Shown: positions 34,346 through 43,976, counted from the stretch's first letter. The stretch: 53,802 bases of DNA from JAADCS01 sp964473735 (GCA_964473735.1 CAYYQD010000008.1:1-53802), one strand, 5' to 3'. Program-made: numbers and translations. Notes: generated from the sequence alone by a model not told the origin.

Positions 34346-37300
34346 ATGGATAGGATAGTCAGATGGGTTCTTGATAACCCCTTCCTTACCCTGTCCTTCG
34401 TGGGCTTTTCCGTTCTCCTTGGGGTAGTGGCCGCCCAACGGACGCCCCTTGATGCGATACCGGACATATCCGACACGCAGGTGATACTGGAGATACGCTG
34501 GGAGGGACAGGACCCCGCTACCGTAGAGGACCAGATAACTTACCCGGTCGTCTCGTCCATGCTATCCGTCCCGAAGGCGAAGGTCGTGCGCGGGTACTCC
34601 ATGCCCAACAAGGCCCTGATATACGTCATATTTGAGGACGGTACGGACATGTACTGGGCACGGAGTCGCGTCCTTGAGTACCTCTCCTCCCTCTCCCTAC
34701 CGGAAGGCGTGGAGGTGAAGTTAGGTCCCGACGCCACGGCCTTAGGTTGGGTCTTCATGTACGCCCTGGTGGATACCTCCGGTAAGAACGACTTAGCCTC
34801 CCTCCGTACCTTTAACGACTTCTACCTCCGATACTACCTTCAGTCCGTAGATGGGGTATCCGAGGTGGCGAGCGTGGGAGGGTACCTGAAGGAGTACCAG
34901 ATAGACGTGGACCCTTACAAGTTGAAGGAGTACGGACTAACGCTCAACGATATAGTGGGAGCGGTAAAGAGGGCGAACGGTCAGGCGGGGGGAAGGGTCA
35001 TAGAGGTGTCCGAGAGGTACAATATGGTGAGGGCTACGGGATACGTCCGTAGCGTGGAGGACCTGAAGAGGGCGGTCGTGAAGGTGAATCCCGAAACGGG
35101 AGCCACGGTAACCTTAGGGGACGTAGCCACGGTGCAGTTAGGAGCGGCCCTGACGGAGGGGGGAGCGGACCTCAACGGTGAGGGGGAGGTGGTGGGGGGT
35201 ATAGTGGTGATGAGGAACGGCGAGAACGCCTTAAGGGTCATAGATAGGGTAAAGAGGAAACTCGCCGAGACCCCCCTTCCGGAGGGAGTGAAACTGGTAA
35301 TCACCTACGATAGGAGCGAACTCATACGTGAGGCCGTGGGCAACCTCTTCAAGACCTTAGTGAAAGAGTCTGTGGTCGTCATACTGGTGGTGGCCCTCTT
35401 CCTGTTCTCCGTAAGGGGTTCCATCCCCGTAGTGGTCTTCCTGCCTATGGCTCTGGTGATACCCTTTATCTTTATGTACGTGGCTAAGGTCACCACTAAC
35501 GTTATGAGCTTGGGAGGTCTGGCCCTTAGCATAGGTGTCATGGTGGATGCGGGTATAGTTATGGTTGAGAACGTCTTCAAGTACCTTGAGCGGAGGACGG
35601 TTAGGAGCCTGAAGGAGAAGGTAAAAGTCGTGGGGGACGCCGTGGTGGAGGTGGCCCCCTCCCTCTTCTTTTCCCTCCTCATAATAACGGTGTCTTTCCT
35701 CCCGATATTCGCCCTCACGGGTGAGGAGGGGAGACTATTCAAACCCTTAGCCTTCACCAAAACCCTGACCATGGCCGTGGCTACCGTCCTATCCGTAACC
35801 CTTATGCCCGTTCTGATACTGCTGATACTACCAAACAGAGCAAAGGGTGAGGAGGAGAACCCTATAAACAGGTTGCTAATAAAGGCCTACGAGCCCGTGT
35901 TTAACTTTGCGATGAGATTCCCCGTACCCGTAGTGGTGGTATTCGTTCTTTTATCCGTCGCCTCCTTCTTCCTACTGCGCAGGATACCGTCCGAGTTCAT
36001 GCCTCCACTGAACGAGGGTACCTTACTGTACATGCCCTCCTCCGTCGCCGGCGTCCCTCTGGATAAGGGGCTGGAGGTGTTGAGAAAACAGGACTCCGTA
36101 CTGAAGACCTTCCCCGAGGTGGAGAGGGTCTTCGGGAAGATAGGTAGAGCCACTACCCCCACGGACCCGGCTCCCCTGAGTATGATAGAGACCGTCATCC
36201 TCCTGAAGCCCAGAAGTGAGTGGAGGAAAGGCATGAGTATTGAAAGGCTCATCGGAGAGATGAACGAGAGGGTCCAGTTCGCCGGGTGGATGAACACGTG
36301 GGGGATGCCCATACGTATCAGGGTGGATATGCTATCAACCGGCATAAGGACCCCCATAGGGGTAAAGGTCTTCGGGGACGACCCCCAGAGGGTAGAGAGC
36401 TTGGCCGTTGAGGTTGAGAGGAGGTTGTCTTCCCTTGACATAACCAAAGCGGCCTTCGCCGATAGGAGTACAAAATTCACGTACGTGGATGTGCTTCCCC
36501 GTAGGGAGGTTATGGCCGCGTACGGCCTCACCGTTGAGGATGTACTGAAGGCGGTATCTCACCTCTTCGGTGGAATGCCCATAACCTATTCGGTTGAGGG
36601 AAGGGAGAGGTACCCGATAAGGGTTAGACTGGCACGGGACTTTCGGGACAGGTACTCCGACCTCTCCTCCCTTGAGCTCCGGACACCCACGGGGGCGGTC
36701 GTCTCCTTAGGTCAGGTGGCGGACGTGAAGCTAACCGAAGGGCCGGCCGTTATAAAGAGCGAGAACGCTCTGGTGGTTTCCTACGTCTACGTCGTACCCA
36801 AGGAGGGCGTTGGCATGGAGGAGTACGTATCGCGGGCGAAGGAGGTCCTCTCCGATATTTCCCTCCCTCCGGGGTACAGGTACGAGTTCTCCGGGCAGTA
36901 CGAGAACCTTCAGAGGGCCAAGCGCACCATGACCTTAGTTATCCCTCTGGTGCTTCTGATAATCTTCCTCCTCCTGTACATGAACTTCCGCTCCCTCTGG
37001 AAGTCCTCACTCGTGATACTATCCGTACCTTTCACCCTCTTCGGGGCCTTCGGTCTGATGTACCTGCTGGGCTACCGCATGTCCGTGGCCGCCTGGGTAG
37101 GTGTGATAGCCCTCCTGGGCGTAGCCGCGGAGCTCATTGTAGTAATGCTCATGTTCCTTGACATAGGCCTGAAGAACCATCCGGAGGATCCCTTATCCGG
37201 GATACACGAGGGCGCCATAAGACGCCTGAGGCCGAAGATGATGACGGCCGCCACCATCTTTCTATCCCTGCTCCCGATAATGTTTGAGACGGAGATCGGC

Positions 37301-37417
37301 TCAAGGGTGATGAAGAGGATAACCGCACCGATGATAGGTGGAATACTATTCGCTCTCGTCCTCGTTCTGGTGGTGATCCCGGCGATATACAGGCTCATTT
37401 ACGTCAGGGGGAGGTAG
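34346..37417 (+). CDS. Heavy-metal efflux RND pump, CusA/CzcA family
   Basis: Inner-membrane proton-driven metal exporter of 1023 residues. It has the HME-RND start IPDISDTQV, VEDQITYPV, and the TM4 proton-relay block SIGVMVDAGIVMVENVF. VDMLSTGIRTPIGVKVFGDD contains the methionine equivalent to the Cus metal-site Met, and AAELIVVMLMFLD lies in the second half. The Met signature favours copper/silver over zinc/cobalt, but this is inference. GGAGGTGGGAA precedes the ATG. Its end overlaps the convergent folD-like gene by 14 bases. Confidence 0.92.
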   Translation: MDRIVRWVLDNPFLTLSFVGFSVLLGVVAAQRTPLDAIPDISDTQVILEIRWEGQDPATVEDQITYPVVSSMLSVPKAKVVRGYSMPNKALIYVIFEDGTDMYWARSRVLEYLSSLSLPEGVEVKLGPDATALGWVFMYALVDTSGKNDLASLRTFNDFYLRYYLQSVDGVSEVASVGGYLKEYQIDVDPYKLKEYGLTLNDIVGAVKRANGQAGGRVIEVSERYNMVRATGYVRSVEDLKRAVVKVNPETGATVTLGDVATVQLGAALTEGGADLNGEGEVVGGIVVMRNGENALRVIDRVKRKLAETPLPEGVKLVITYDRSELIREAVGNLFKTLVKESVVVILVVALFLFSVRGSIPVVVFLPMALVIPFIFMYVAKVTTNVMSLGGLALSIGVMVDAGIVMVENVFKYLERRTVRSLKEKVKVVGDAVVEVAPSLFFSLLIITVSFLPIFALTGEEGRLFKPLAFTKTLTMAVATVLSVTLMPVLILLILPNRAKGEEENPINRLLIKAYEPVFNFAMRFPVPVVVVFVLLSVASFFLLRRIPSEFMPPLNEGTLLYMPSSVAGVPLDKGLEVLRKQDSVLKTFPEVERVFGKIGRATTPTDPAPLSMIETVILLKPRSEWRKGMSIERLIGEMNERVQFAGWMNTWGMPIRIRVDMLSTGIRTPIGVKVFGDDPQRVESLAVEVERRLSSLDITKAAFADRSTKFTYVDVLPRREVMAAYGLTVEDVLKAVSHLFGGMPITYSVEGRERYPIRVRLARDFRDRYSDLSSLELRTPTGAVVSLGQVADVKLTEGPAVIKSENALVVSYVYVVPKEGVGMEEYVSRAKEVLSDISLPPGYRYEFSGQYENLQRAKRTMTLVIPLVLLIIFLLLYMNFRSLWKSSLVILSVPFTLFGAFGLMYLLGYRMSVAAWVGVIALLGVAAELIVVMLMFLDIGLKNHPEDPLSGIHEGAIRRLRPKMMTAATIFLSLLPIMFETEIGSRVMKRITAPMIGGILFALVLVLVVIPAIYRLIYVRGR

Positions 37418-38186
37418 ATACGGACGTGGAGATGCCGTAGTCTATCTCAACGGCCCGGAACAGGTTATCAAATAGGACGAGGGGGGTTATCTTCCCTACA
37501 CCGCCGGGAACCGGGGTTATGCCCCTAACGTAGTCCTTGAGGTCCTCAAATCGGGCGTCCCCCACCCACCTCCCGTCCCTGTAGACGGTCGCTATGTCTA
37601 TAACGATACAGTCCGGGGAGAAGTACTCCCTGCCGAAGTACTCTCCGATGCCAGCGGAGAGGAAGACGACGTCGGCGGAAAGGGTGTATCTCTTAACGTC
37701 CTTACTCTTACTGTGGAGGATGGAGACGGAGGCGTCCCGGTTAAGGAGCATCAGGGAGAGGGGCCTGCCCACCCGTACGCTTCTACCTATTACCACAGCG
37801 TCCGCCCCACGGAGGTCAAAGTTCAGCTCCCCGGCGTAGTGCTCAAGGAGCAGGAGGGCTGCCATGGGTGTCGGTGGTACGTATAGGGGATCGTCGTACG
37901 CTATACGTCCTATGTGGTACTCCGATATACCCTCAACGTCCTTCTCCGGAGGGAGGTCTTCTATCTGGGGTTCCCCCAGCTGTATAACGCCGTCGCTACT
38001 CTCTATGTCGGATACGACCTCCACCCCCAACTTCCGGGCGAGTTTTAAAATGGATTTCTTATACACCTCCGAGTCCGGATGACCGTCGGACAGGATCGCC
38101 AGCTTGGGGGGCCTTGGGAGTTTCCCCCTTCTCACTTTAAGTCTGTCAAAGTAGGCCCTACCCACGGGCCTTCCGTAGAGCACCAT
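37404..38186 (-). CDS. folD: FolD-like methylenetetrahydrofolate dehydrogenase/cyclohydrolase lacking catalytic lysine
   Basis: Homologue of the bifunctional enzyme that interconverts 5,10-methylene- and 10-formyl-tetrahydrofolate. The NADP-binding half is normal (VVIGRSVRVGRPLSLMLLN, TPVPGGVGKITPL). The catalytic half is odd. The Y-x3-K motif reads YKKSI, so the catalytic Lys (K54 in E. coli) is Ile. DVDGF reads DVEGI, and about 25 residues between the GV and DGV strands are missing. At 260 residues it is shorter than the usual 280-290. It may be a dehydrogenase only, or have another substrate. Confidence 0.85.
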   Translation of the reverse strand: MVLYGRPVGRAYFDRLKVRRGKLPRPPKLAILSDGHPDSEVYKKSILKLARKLGVEVVSDIESSDGVIQLGEPQIEDLPPEKDVEGISEYHIGRIAYDDPLYVPPTPMAALLLLEHYAGELNFDLRGADAVVIGRSVRVGRPLSLMLLNRDASVSILHSKSKDVKRYTLSADVVFLSAGIGEYFGREYFSPDCIVIDIATVYRDGRWVGDARFEDLKDYVRGITPVPGGVGKITPLVLFDNLFRAVEIDYGISTSVSTSP

Positions 38187-38196
38187 ACGACGGAAG

Positions 38197-38202
38197 ATTC
38201 TA
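38197..38202 (-). promoter_or_regulatory. -10 element TAGAAT for folD-like gene
   Basis: TAGAAT ends 10 bases before ATG 38186. Confidence 0.5.
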
Positions 38203-38219
38203 CGGAGGAGGTGCGTCCT

Positions 38220-38225
38220 TAGAAT
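38220..38225 (+). promoter_or_regulatory. -10 element TAGAAT for nadE
   Basis: TAGAAT ends 8 bases before GTG 38234, divergent from the folD promoter 18 bases away. Confidence 0.6.
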
Positions 38226-38233
38226 AGCAAACT

Positions 38234-39046
38234 GTGAGAGTTCAGAACCTCCAGCTTCTGAAAAGGAGTCTCGTCCTCTTCATCCGGGAAGAGCTCCTGA
38301 AGTTCGGGTTCAAAAGGGCCGTTTTGGGGCTCTCGGGAGGTGTGGATTCCTCTTTAGTCGCCTTTTTAACCGTTGAGGCCTTAGGCAGGGACAATGTGAT
38401 AGCCGCCATACTCCCCTACAGGCTTTCCTCCCCGGAGTCCGTTGCCCACGCCCGCATGGTGGCCGATACCTTAGGCCTCTCTCCCCTTGAGATAGACATA
38501 ACCCCACTGGCCGACCCCTTCATCAATACCCTCGGCATAGAGGACAAGAACCGAATCGGGAACGTATTGGCCCGGGTCCGTATGATAGTTCTGTACGACC
38601 TCAGCGCTAAGTACGGGGCGTTGGTGGTGGGTACCTCCAACAAGACGGAGCTCCTCCTGGGGTACGGCACCCTCTGGGGGGACTTAGCCCACGCCATAAA
38701 CCCCCTGGGGGACCTGTACAAAACCGAGGTGTGGGAGCTGGCGGAGTACGTGGGGGTTCCGGAGGTGATAGTTAAAAAGAAGCCCACGGCCGACCTCTGG
38801 CCGGGGCAGACGGACGAGGGGGAGCTGGGGCTATCTTACAGGGAGGCCGATGCTATCCTCCGGGAGCTTATAGAGCTTCACAGGAGGCCGGGGGATCTCT
38901 ACGAAAGGTACGGTAGGGCGAAGGTAGATAGGGTGTATAGCCTACTCCGCAGGAACCAGTTCAAACGGAAGCCTCCTATCATCGCGAAGGTGGGTCAGGT
39001 GACCATAAACCACGAGTTCATAGCTCCCCGAGACTGGGGCGTCTGA
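38234..39046 (+). CDS. nadE: NAD+ synthetase, ammonia-dependent
   Basis: Last step of NAD synthesis, converting deamido-NAD + NH3 + ATP. The 270-residue protein has the PP-loop LGLSGGVDSSLVAF near residue 32, VVGTSNKTELLLGYGT and the pyrophosphate-binding KKPTADLWPGQTDEGELG. It lacks a glutaminase domain, hence NH3-dependent. GTG start. nadB lies 10.5 kb downstream on the other strand, so the pathway is scattered. Confidence 0.96.
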   Translation: MRVQNLQLLKRSLVLFIREELLKFGFKRAVLGLSGGVDSSLVAFLTVEALGRDNVIAAILPYRLSSPESVAHARMVADTLGLSPLEIDITPLADPFINTLGIEDKNRIGNVLARVRMIVLYDLSAKYGALVVGTSNKTELLLGYGTLWGDLAHAINPLGDLYKTEVWELAEYVGVPEVIVKKKPTADLWPGQTDEGELGLSYREADAILRELIELHRRPGDLYERYGRAKVDRVYSLLRRNQFKRKPPIIAKVGQVTINHEFIAPRDWGV

Positions 39047-39049
39047 TAG

Positions 39050-40579
39050 ATGTTCGTACTCCTCCCGGGTTTCCTTTACGGTGTAGGGGATCTGATTCTG
39101 AAGCTCCTGAGGAGGCGGGGTGGATTCGGTGAGGCCGTAGCGGTATCCCTGTCTTTTTGGGGTATTGTGGGTTGGTTTTCCTTCGGACACTTTAAGGAGG
39201 TCGTCCTCCTCCTCTCCTCCGTGGGCACACTGTGGGTACTCTACGCCCTTCTAAAGGAGAGGCCCAAAATCACCACCCCAGTTCTGTTCATGGTGCTCGC
39301 GTCTTTAATGCGGTACGCCATAACTTTCCCCTTCCTATACCCCTATCAAAAGGACTTCATAATGCACGCCTACTCAACGGCCACCATACTCCATTACAAC
39401 GGATACGGTCCGGAGTACTATCCCTTCGGAGTACCCGGTTTTGGAGCCTTCAATCTGGGCTTTCATTTCGTATCCGCCGGGCTCTCTTATTTGACCGGAC
39501 TAAAGCCTATAGACTCCGTTCTACTCTCCGTATATACCTTCTGGGGCGTGTTCTTCTGGGCTATGTACCGGTGGCTGAACGATCCCCGGGTGGCCCTGCT
39601 CTCCATCTTCACCTTTCCCTACCCGTTGAGCTACTTGCGGTGGGGAGGCTTTCCCACCCTCGCTTCCCTCTCTCTGGGCCTGCTTGCCTTCAGGGAACGC
39701 CCTCGCCACGCCTTACCCTACTGGCTGGGGGCCTTTTCCTTTCACTTCATACCCGTGCTGATACCCATGTTAGTGTATGCGGTACAGCATCGCAGGAGGT
39801 TTTTAGACTTCTTGCCTTACGCTCTCTTCCTACTGCTCCTACCCCAGTACTACCTCATCCTTCAGAGTGCGCTCTCCATGTCTCCTACGGAGACGGCCAT
39901 TGTTGATAGCTTCGTCCTTTATGGGTTTCCAAAGTCCTCGGCCGTGGTCGTTATCCTTCTCCTTTTCTCCCTGCTGGGGTACCGTTTCAGTCCCGGATGT
40001 CGCGTCCCCGTGTGGGGTGTTATTCTCTCCGTTATCGCTGGGGTGGTGGCCTTCCTGTTAGCGTGGTCCCACGTACCCTTCAACGCCCCTAAAAGCCTGT
40101 ACATGTCCCGAATGATACTCCTCCTGCTTCCCCCTGCCGGGTACGGAGTGCTAAAGCTATGGCGGAGGTTCGGCTTAGCTACGTTGATCCTTCCCCTAAC
40201 GGTCTCTTCCTACATGGCTTACTTACACTACACCGTGGGCTTAAACCCATCCGACTGGAGGGCCCTAAAGGGGCTTCACTACGGGGACGGCTGGTTCCTG
40301 ACCTCTTACTGGAGTGAAGGCTCTTACCTTCCGGCACTGGGCGTTCCCTCGTGGATCTCCCACTATATAGTGTCGCAGGTGGACGAGTTCAGGGAAGCGG
40401 CCCGGAGAGAAGGCTTCCGGTACGTGGTGTGTGACCGCAAGGATCCCAACGGTCCGATACCCTATTACCGGGAGGTGTGCGGCAGGGGTGTAGAGCATCC
40501 AAACGTGGCGGAGGTCGTGGCCCGGGGTGAGAACGTAGTTGTCTATAGACTTCGCAGGGTAGTTCATCCCGAGATGTAG
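39050..40579 (+). CDS. Polytopic membrane protein, GT-C/DUF6541-like
   Basis: 509 residues with about twelve hydrophobic helices and a soluble C-terminal segment of about 100 residues (HYGDGWFLTSYWSEGSYLP onward). An early loop reads PYQKDFIMHAYSTATI, where an Asp-x3-His pair recalls GT-C-fold lipid-sugar transferases and DUF6541 proteins. No catalytic activity can be claimed. It starts 3 bases after nadE and is probably co-transcribed. Confidence 0.7.
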   Translation: MFVLLPGFLYGVGDLILKLLRRRGGFGEAVAVSLSFWGIVGWFSFGHFKEVVLLLSSVGTLWVLYALLKERPKITTPVLFMVLASLMRYAITFPFLYPYQKDFIMHAYSTATILHYNGYGPEYYPFGVPGFGAFNLGFHFVSAGLSYLTGLKPIDSVLLSVYTFWGVFFWAMYRWLNDPRVALLSIFTFPYPLSYLRWGGFPTLASLSLGLLAFRERPRHALPYWLGAFSFHFIPVLIPMLVYAVQHRRRFLDFLPYALFLLLLPQYYLILQSALSMSPTETAIVDSFVLYGFPKSSAVVVILLLFSLLGYRFSPGCRVPVWGVILSVIAGVVAFLLAWSHVPFNAPKSLYMSRMILLLLPPAGYGVLKLWRRFGLATLILPLTVSSYMAYLHYTVGLNPSDWRALKGLHYGDGWFLTSYWSEGSYLPALGVPSWISHYIVSQVDEFREAARREGFRYVVCDRKDPNGPIPYYREVCGRGVEHPNVAEVVARGENVVVYRLRRVVHPEM

Positions 40580-40625
40580 CGATAGGGCTTCTACCTAACG
40601 GGACTATACTTCGTCCTGTCCCCTG

Positions 40626-40631
40626 TAGAAT
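40626..40631 (+). promoter_or_regulatory. -10 element TAGAAT for nuoL
   Basis: TAGAAT ends 7 bases before ATG 40639. Confidence 0.6.
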
Positions 40632-40638
40632 ATCCTCC

Positions 40639-42546
40639 ATGACCACGATAGACCTCTTGGTTTATATAACCGTCGGAGCACCACTTCTGGGCTTTGTCGT
40701 TAACGGCCTCTTCGGGAGGTACCTGGGCAGGCTACCCGGCTGGATAGCCACCCTGATGCTGGCCATATCCGCCACCTCCGGGGGATACCTCGCATACCAG
40801 GCTCTGTTCAATCACCTACACGTCAGTAAGGACATATACACGTGGGTTTCCGTAGGAAACCTCAACATACCTGTGGGATACCTGATAGACCCTCTGACGG
40901 GCGTCATGCTCTTCGTGGTTACTTTCGTTTCCCTCTGGATACATCTCTACTCCATAGGCTACATGGCCCACGATAAGGGCTACTGGAGGTACTTCTCCTA
41001 CCTCAACATGTTCGTATTCTTCATGTTGCTTTTAGTTCTGGGAAACAACTTCGTTATGACCTTCGTCGGGTGGGAGGGTGTAGGTCTGGCCTCCTACCTG
41101 CTTATCGGTTTCTGGTACTTCAACGACGCCCCGCGTCAGGCGGGCATGAAGGCTTTCGTGGTCAACCGTATAGGGGACGCCGGTTTCCTCCTGGGTATGT
41201 TCCTCATATTCACCCTCTTCGGCTCCCTCAAGTACGAAGAGGTATTTCAGTCCGTCCTCCAAAATAAGGAGGCTATGGCCTTCTTCATAGCCCTGGCCGG
41301 CGTTCTGTTCTTCGTGGCGGCCACGGGTAAGTCCGCTCAGATCCCCCTCTACGTGTGGTTGCCCGACGCTATGGAGGGTCCTACGCCCGTCTCCGCCCTC
41401 ATACACGCCGCCACCATGGTAACGGCAGGCGTATATCTCGTATCCCGGGCCTCCGCCATCTACTCCTCCGTCGTGGACGTCCCCGTGATCTTCGGCCTCT
41501 CCGCCCCCATGCTCGTCGCCCTCGTAGGCGCCCTGACGGCCTTCTTCGCGGCTACCATGGCCCTCGTCAATAACGACCTCAAGCGGATACTGGCCTTCTC
41601 CACCATATCCCAGCTCGGGTACATGTTTGCCGCCGCGGGTATGTTGGGCTACGCCGCGGCCGTCTTTCACCTCTATACCCACGCCTTCTTTAAAGCCCTC
41701 CTGTTCCTGACCGCCGGATCCGTGATGCACGCCATGCACGACGTCCTTGACATTCAGAGGATGGGGGGACTCTGGAAGAAACTCCCCTGGACCGGTCTCT
41801 TTATGCTCGTCGGCGGTCTGGCCCTCGCCGCCATACCCCCCTTCGCCGGCTTTTACTCCAAAGATGAGATCTTAGTGGCCGTGATGTCCAATCCCCTTAT
41901 CTTCTGGCTCTTAGTTATAACGGCCTTTATGACGGCCTTCTACACCTTCAGGATGTTCTTTATGGTATTCTTAGGTAAGCCGCGGGACGAACACCTGTAC
42001 GAGCACGCCCACGAGAGCCCTCCGATAATGCTAATACCTATGGGCATCCTCGCCGTAGGTGCGTTGGTGGCCGGTTTCGTGGGTATCGGTGGTGAGAACA
42101 GCCTATGGGCTAAGATGCTACACGGGACCTTCGTCCTCCCGGAGCACGCTGAACACGCCGCCCACTCCTCCCTGCCGATGGTATCGGGTCTGACGGCCGG
42201 AATACTGGGGATAGCTCTGGCTTACGTGATGTACGTTACCCTCTGGCCCTCCCTTCCCCGGGTATTGGCCCGTACCTTCAAACCCGTATACGTGGTCCTC
42301 TACAACCGCTACTGGGTAGACGAGATATACGATGCCCTGATAGTTAAGCCCCTGTACGCCGTATCCCGCTGGATCCTGTTCGTAGGTGTGGATAGGGTGC
42401 TGGTGGATGGCACGGTTAACGCCATAGCGTGGATCTCTTACGGATTCGGCGCCTTCTTCCGGAAACTACAGACGGGGAACGTGCGCACCTACGCCCTATG
42501 GATACTTTTGGGCGTATTGGTGATAGTGGGAGCGCTGGCGCTTTAA
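40639..42546 (+). CDS. nuoL: NADH-quinone oxidoreductase subunit L
   Basis: Proton-pumping membrane-arm subunit of complex I, 635 residues. It has the antiporter core (NFVMTFVGWEGVGLASYLLIGFWYF split by turns; KSAQIPLYVWLPDAMEGPTPV; LIHAATMVTAGVY) and the family's C-terminal half with YNRYWVDEIYDALIV and a final helix. The full C-terminal lateral region argues against a DabB-type bicarbonate transporter subunit. No other nuo genes are adjacent, so this copy is separated from any nuo cluster and sits before tmk. Confidence 0.93.
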   Translation: MTTIDLLVYITVGAPLLGFVVNGLFGRYLGRLPGWIATLMLAISATSGGYLAYQALFNHLHVSKDIYTWVSVGNLNIPVGYLIDPLTGVMLFVVTFVSLWIHLYSIGYMAHDKGYWRYFSYLNMFVFFMLLLVLGNNFVMTFVGWEGVGLASYLLIGFWYFNDAPRQAGMKAFVVNRIGDAGFLLGMFLIFTLFGSLKYEEVFQSVLQNKEAMAFFIALAGVLFFVAATGKSAQIPLYVWLPDAMEGPTPVSALIHAATMVTAGVYLVSRASAIYSSVVDVPVIFGLSAPMLVALVGALTAFFAATMALVNNDLKRILAFSTISQLGYMFAAAGMLGYAAAVFHLYTHAFFKALLFLTAGSVMHAMHDVLDIQRMGGLWKKLPWTGLFMLVGGLALAAIPPFAGFYSKDEILVAVMSNPLIFWLLVITAFMTAFYTFRMFFMVFLGKPRDEHLYEHAHESPPIMLIPMGILAVGALVAGFVGIGGENSLWAKMLHGTFVLPEHAEHAAHSSLPMVSGLTAGILGIALAYVMYVTLWPSLPRVLARTFKPVYVVLYNRYWVDEIYDALIVKPLYAVSRWILFVGVDRVLVDGTVNAIAWISYGFGAFFRKLQTGNVRTYALWILLGVLVIVGALAL

Positions 42547-43188
42547 GTGGCACGTTGGGGTAAGTTCATAACCGTTGAGGGAATAGACGGGAGCGGTAAG
42601 AGTACCCTTCTGGATGCTGTCCATAGGAGGATCTTAAATCTGCTCCCACCCGATAAGGTGGTTAGGACGCACGAGCCGGGTGGAACCCCCTTCGCGGACC
42701 TGCTTAGGGCCGCCCTTTCGGAGAGAGTGGAGCGAGAGCCAATGGCGGAGCTCTTCACCTTAATGGCCGCGCGATACGACCACACCAAACGGAAGATCAT
42801 CCCGGCTCTTCAGTCCGGGAAGGTTGTGCTGTGCGACCGCTACTCCGACTCCACCTTCGCCTATCAGGTCTTCGGTAAGGGATTGGAGTACTACACCGTA
42901 GCCCGATTTAACAAGGTAGCTACCTTAGGAATAAAACCGAAGCTGACGCTCCTCATAGACGTCCCCGTTGAGGTCGCCCTGGGGCGTCTCGCCGCAAAAG
43001 GGAAGCTGGATCATTACGAGAGCCTTGACAGGGCCTTCTTTGAGAGGGTAAGGTACGGTTATCTCGCCCTGGCCAGGAGAGCGAAGAAGAGGATAAAGGT
43101 CTTAGACGGGACCCGCCCTCCGGAGGAGGTGTTAGAGGAAGCCATGGGGTACGTTATGGAGGTGTTGGGATGGCCCTCCTTAAAATAA
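42547..43188 (+). CDS. tmk: Thymidylate kinase
   Basis: dTMP to dTDP, needed for DNA synthesis. 213 residues with P-loop GIDGSGKST, the DR(Y/S) motif CDRYSDSTFAYQ and THEPGGTPFADLLR. A LID-like loop with KGKLDHYESLD lies near residue 150. GTG directly follows the nuoL TAA with no gap, and GGGAG lies upstream, so translation is coupled to nuoL. Confidence 0.94.
   Translation: MARWGKFITVEGIDGSGKSTLLDAVHRRILNLLPPDKVVRTHEPGGTPFADLLRAALSERVEREPMAELFTLMAARYDHTKRKIIPALQSGKVVLCDRYSDSTFAYQVFGKGLEYYTVARFNKVATLGIKPKLTLLIDVPVEVALGRLAAKGKLDHYESLDRAFFERVRYGYLALARRAKKRIKVLDGTRPPEEVLEEAMGYVMEVLGWPSLK
43181..43186 (+). promoter_or_regulatory. -10 element TAAAAT inside the end of tmk
   Basis: TAAAAT ends 9 bases before ATG 43196 and overlaps the tmk stop codon. 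Confidence 0.45.
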
Positions 43189-43195
43189 CGTCTAT

Positions 43196-43603
43196 ATGCT
43201 CTGGATAGGGGTGGGGTTAGCTCTACTGTCGGTGGGGATAGGGGTACTGGTGTGGAGGTCGTGGAGAAAGCGGAAGCGGTACAGGATCGTACCCCTTGAA
43301 GACCCCTTAACTTCAAGGTACGCGAAGAGGAGGTGCGTGTATTATCGTACGGAGGTCGTCAGAGTCATGATTGACGGGAGAAGGGAGGTCGTATTTGAGG
43401 AGGAGCGGAGTATAAACTTCATACTTCTGGATCCGGAGGGCCTCCCCGTGAGCGTAGATTTGAGGCCCAAAAAGGTGTATGAGCGTTTCGTCAGGGCGCG
43501 CCACCTATCCCCCGACCCCTTCGCGTACATGTGCAGGGAGAGGCCTCTAATTCTGGACGACACCCTTGGGATAGTGATAAGGGAGTGGGCGGTTGAGATT
43601 TAA
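43196..43603 (+). CDS. Single-pass membrane protein with GIDE-like domain
   Basis: 135 residues: an N-terminal membrane helix (MLWIGVGLALLSVGIGVLVW), a basic stop-transfer segment, and a soluble domain. The domain pattern DPLTSRYAKRRCVYYRTEV ... INFILLDPEGLPVSVDLRPKKV resembles the GIDE domain known from bacterial and mitochondrial membrane proteins. It has no RING domain, as usual in bacteria. Role unknown. Confidence 0.6.
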   Translation: MLWIGVGLALLSVGIGVLVWRSWRKRKRYRIVPLEDPLTSRYAKRRCVYYRTEVVRVMIDGRREVVFEEERSINFILLDPEGLPVSVDLRPKKVYERFVRARHLSPDPFAYMCRERPLILDDTLGIVIREWAVEI

Positions 43604-43970
43604 AAGGGTCTCCCTACAGGCCACGCCATGTGAAGGGATACACCTACCCGGGAAATTTAGGATCAATAAATCTGGAATCGTAGAGCTCCGAATAGAGAAA
43701 TTGCCTTAACGATTTGTACGTATCCCAAACTCAACCGTATAATATTTGAAAGCCTGTTTGCGAACATACGGCGTATTTATTGGACATTTAGCACCGATTA
43801 TGTATCGTATAACTTTTAAAACCGGGATATTTAACTCATTTACGAATGTTTTATCTTGTGATGCACGATTTTATCTCAGTTGCATGTACCGATAGAGGCA
43901 TTTCATCCGATAAAGATCCAGGTAATTATAACCGATCGTCCTTCGGCCTCAACACCTAACGTGCCTGCCC
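43604..43970. other. AT-rich gene-free gap
   Basis: This 367-base stretch is clearly more AT-rich than the rest of the window. It has several TATAAT-like and TTTAAAA runs but no DnaA-box cluster, palindrome copy or convincing gene. It is the only long gap without the 38-bp repeat. Confidence 0.5.
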
Positions 43971-43976
43971 TATAAT
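43971..43976 (+). promoter_or_regulatory. -10 element TATAAT for the murB-fts operon
   Basis: TATAAT ends 9 bases before ATG 43986. Confidence 0.6.

Noticed and set aside
40639..42546. DabB-type bicarbonate transporter subunit instead of NuoL
   Set aside because: The protein has the long NuoL-type C-terminal region and no DUF2309 (DabA) gene is adjacent.
43861..43959. A 32-residue reading frame in the AT-rich gap before murB
   Set aside because: No ribosome site or clear -10 at the usual distance, no recognisable pattern, and the length is within chance expectation.
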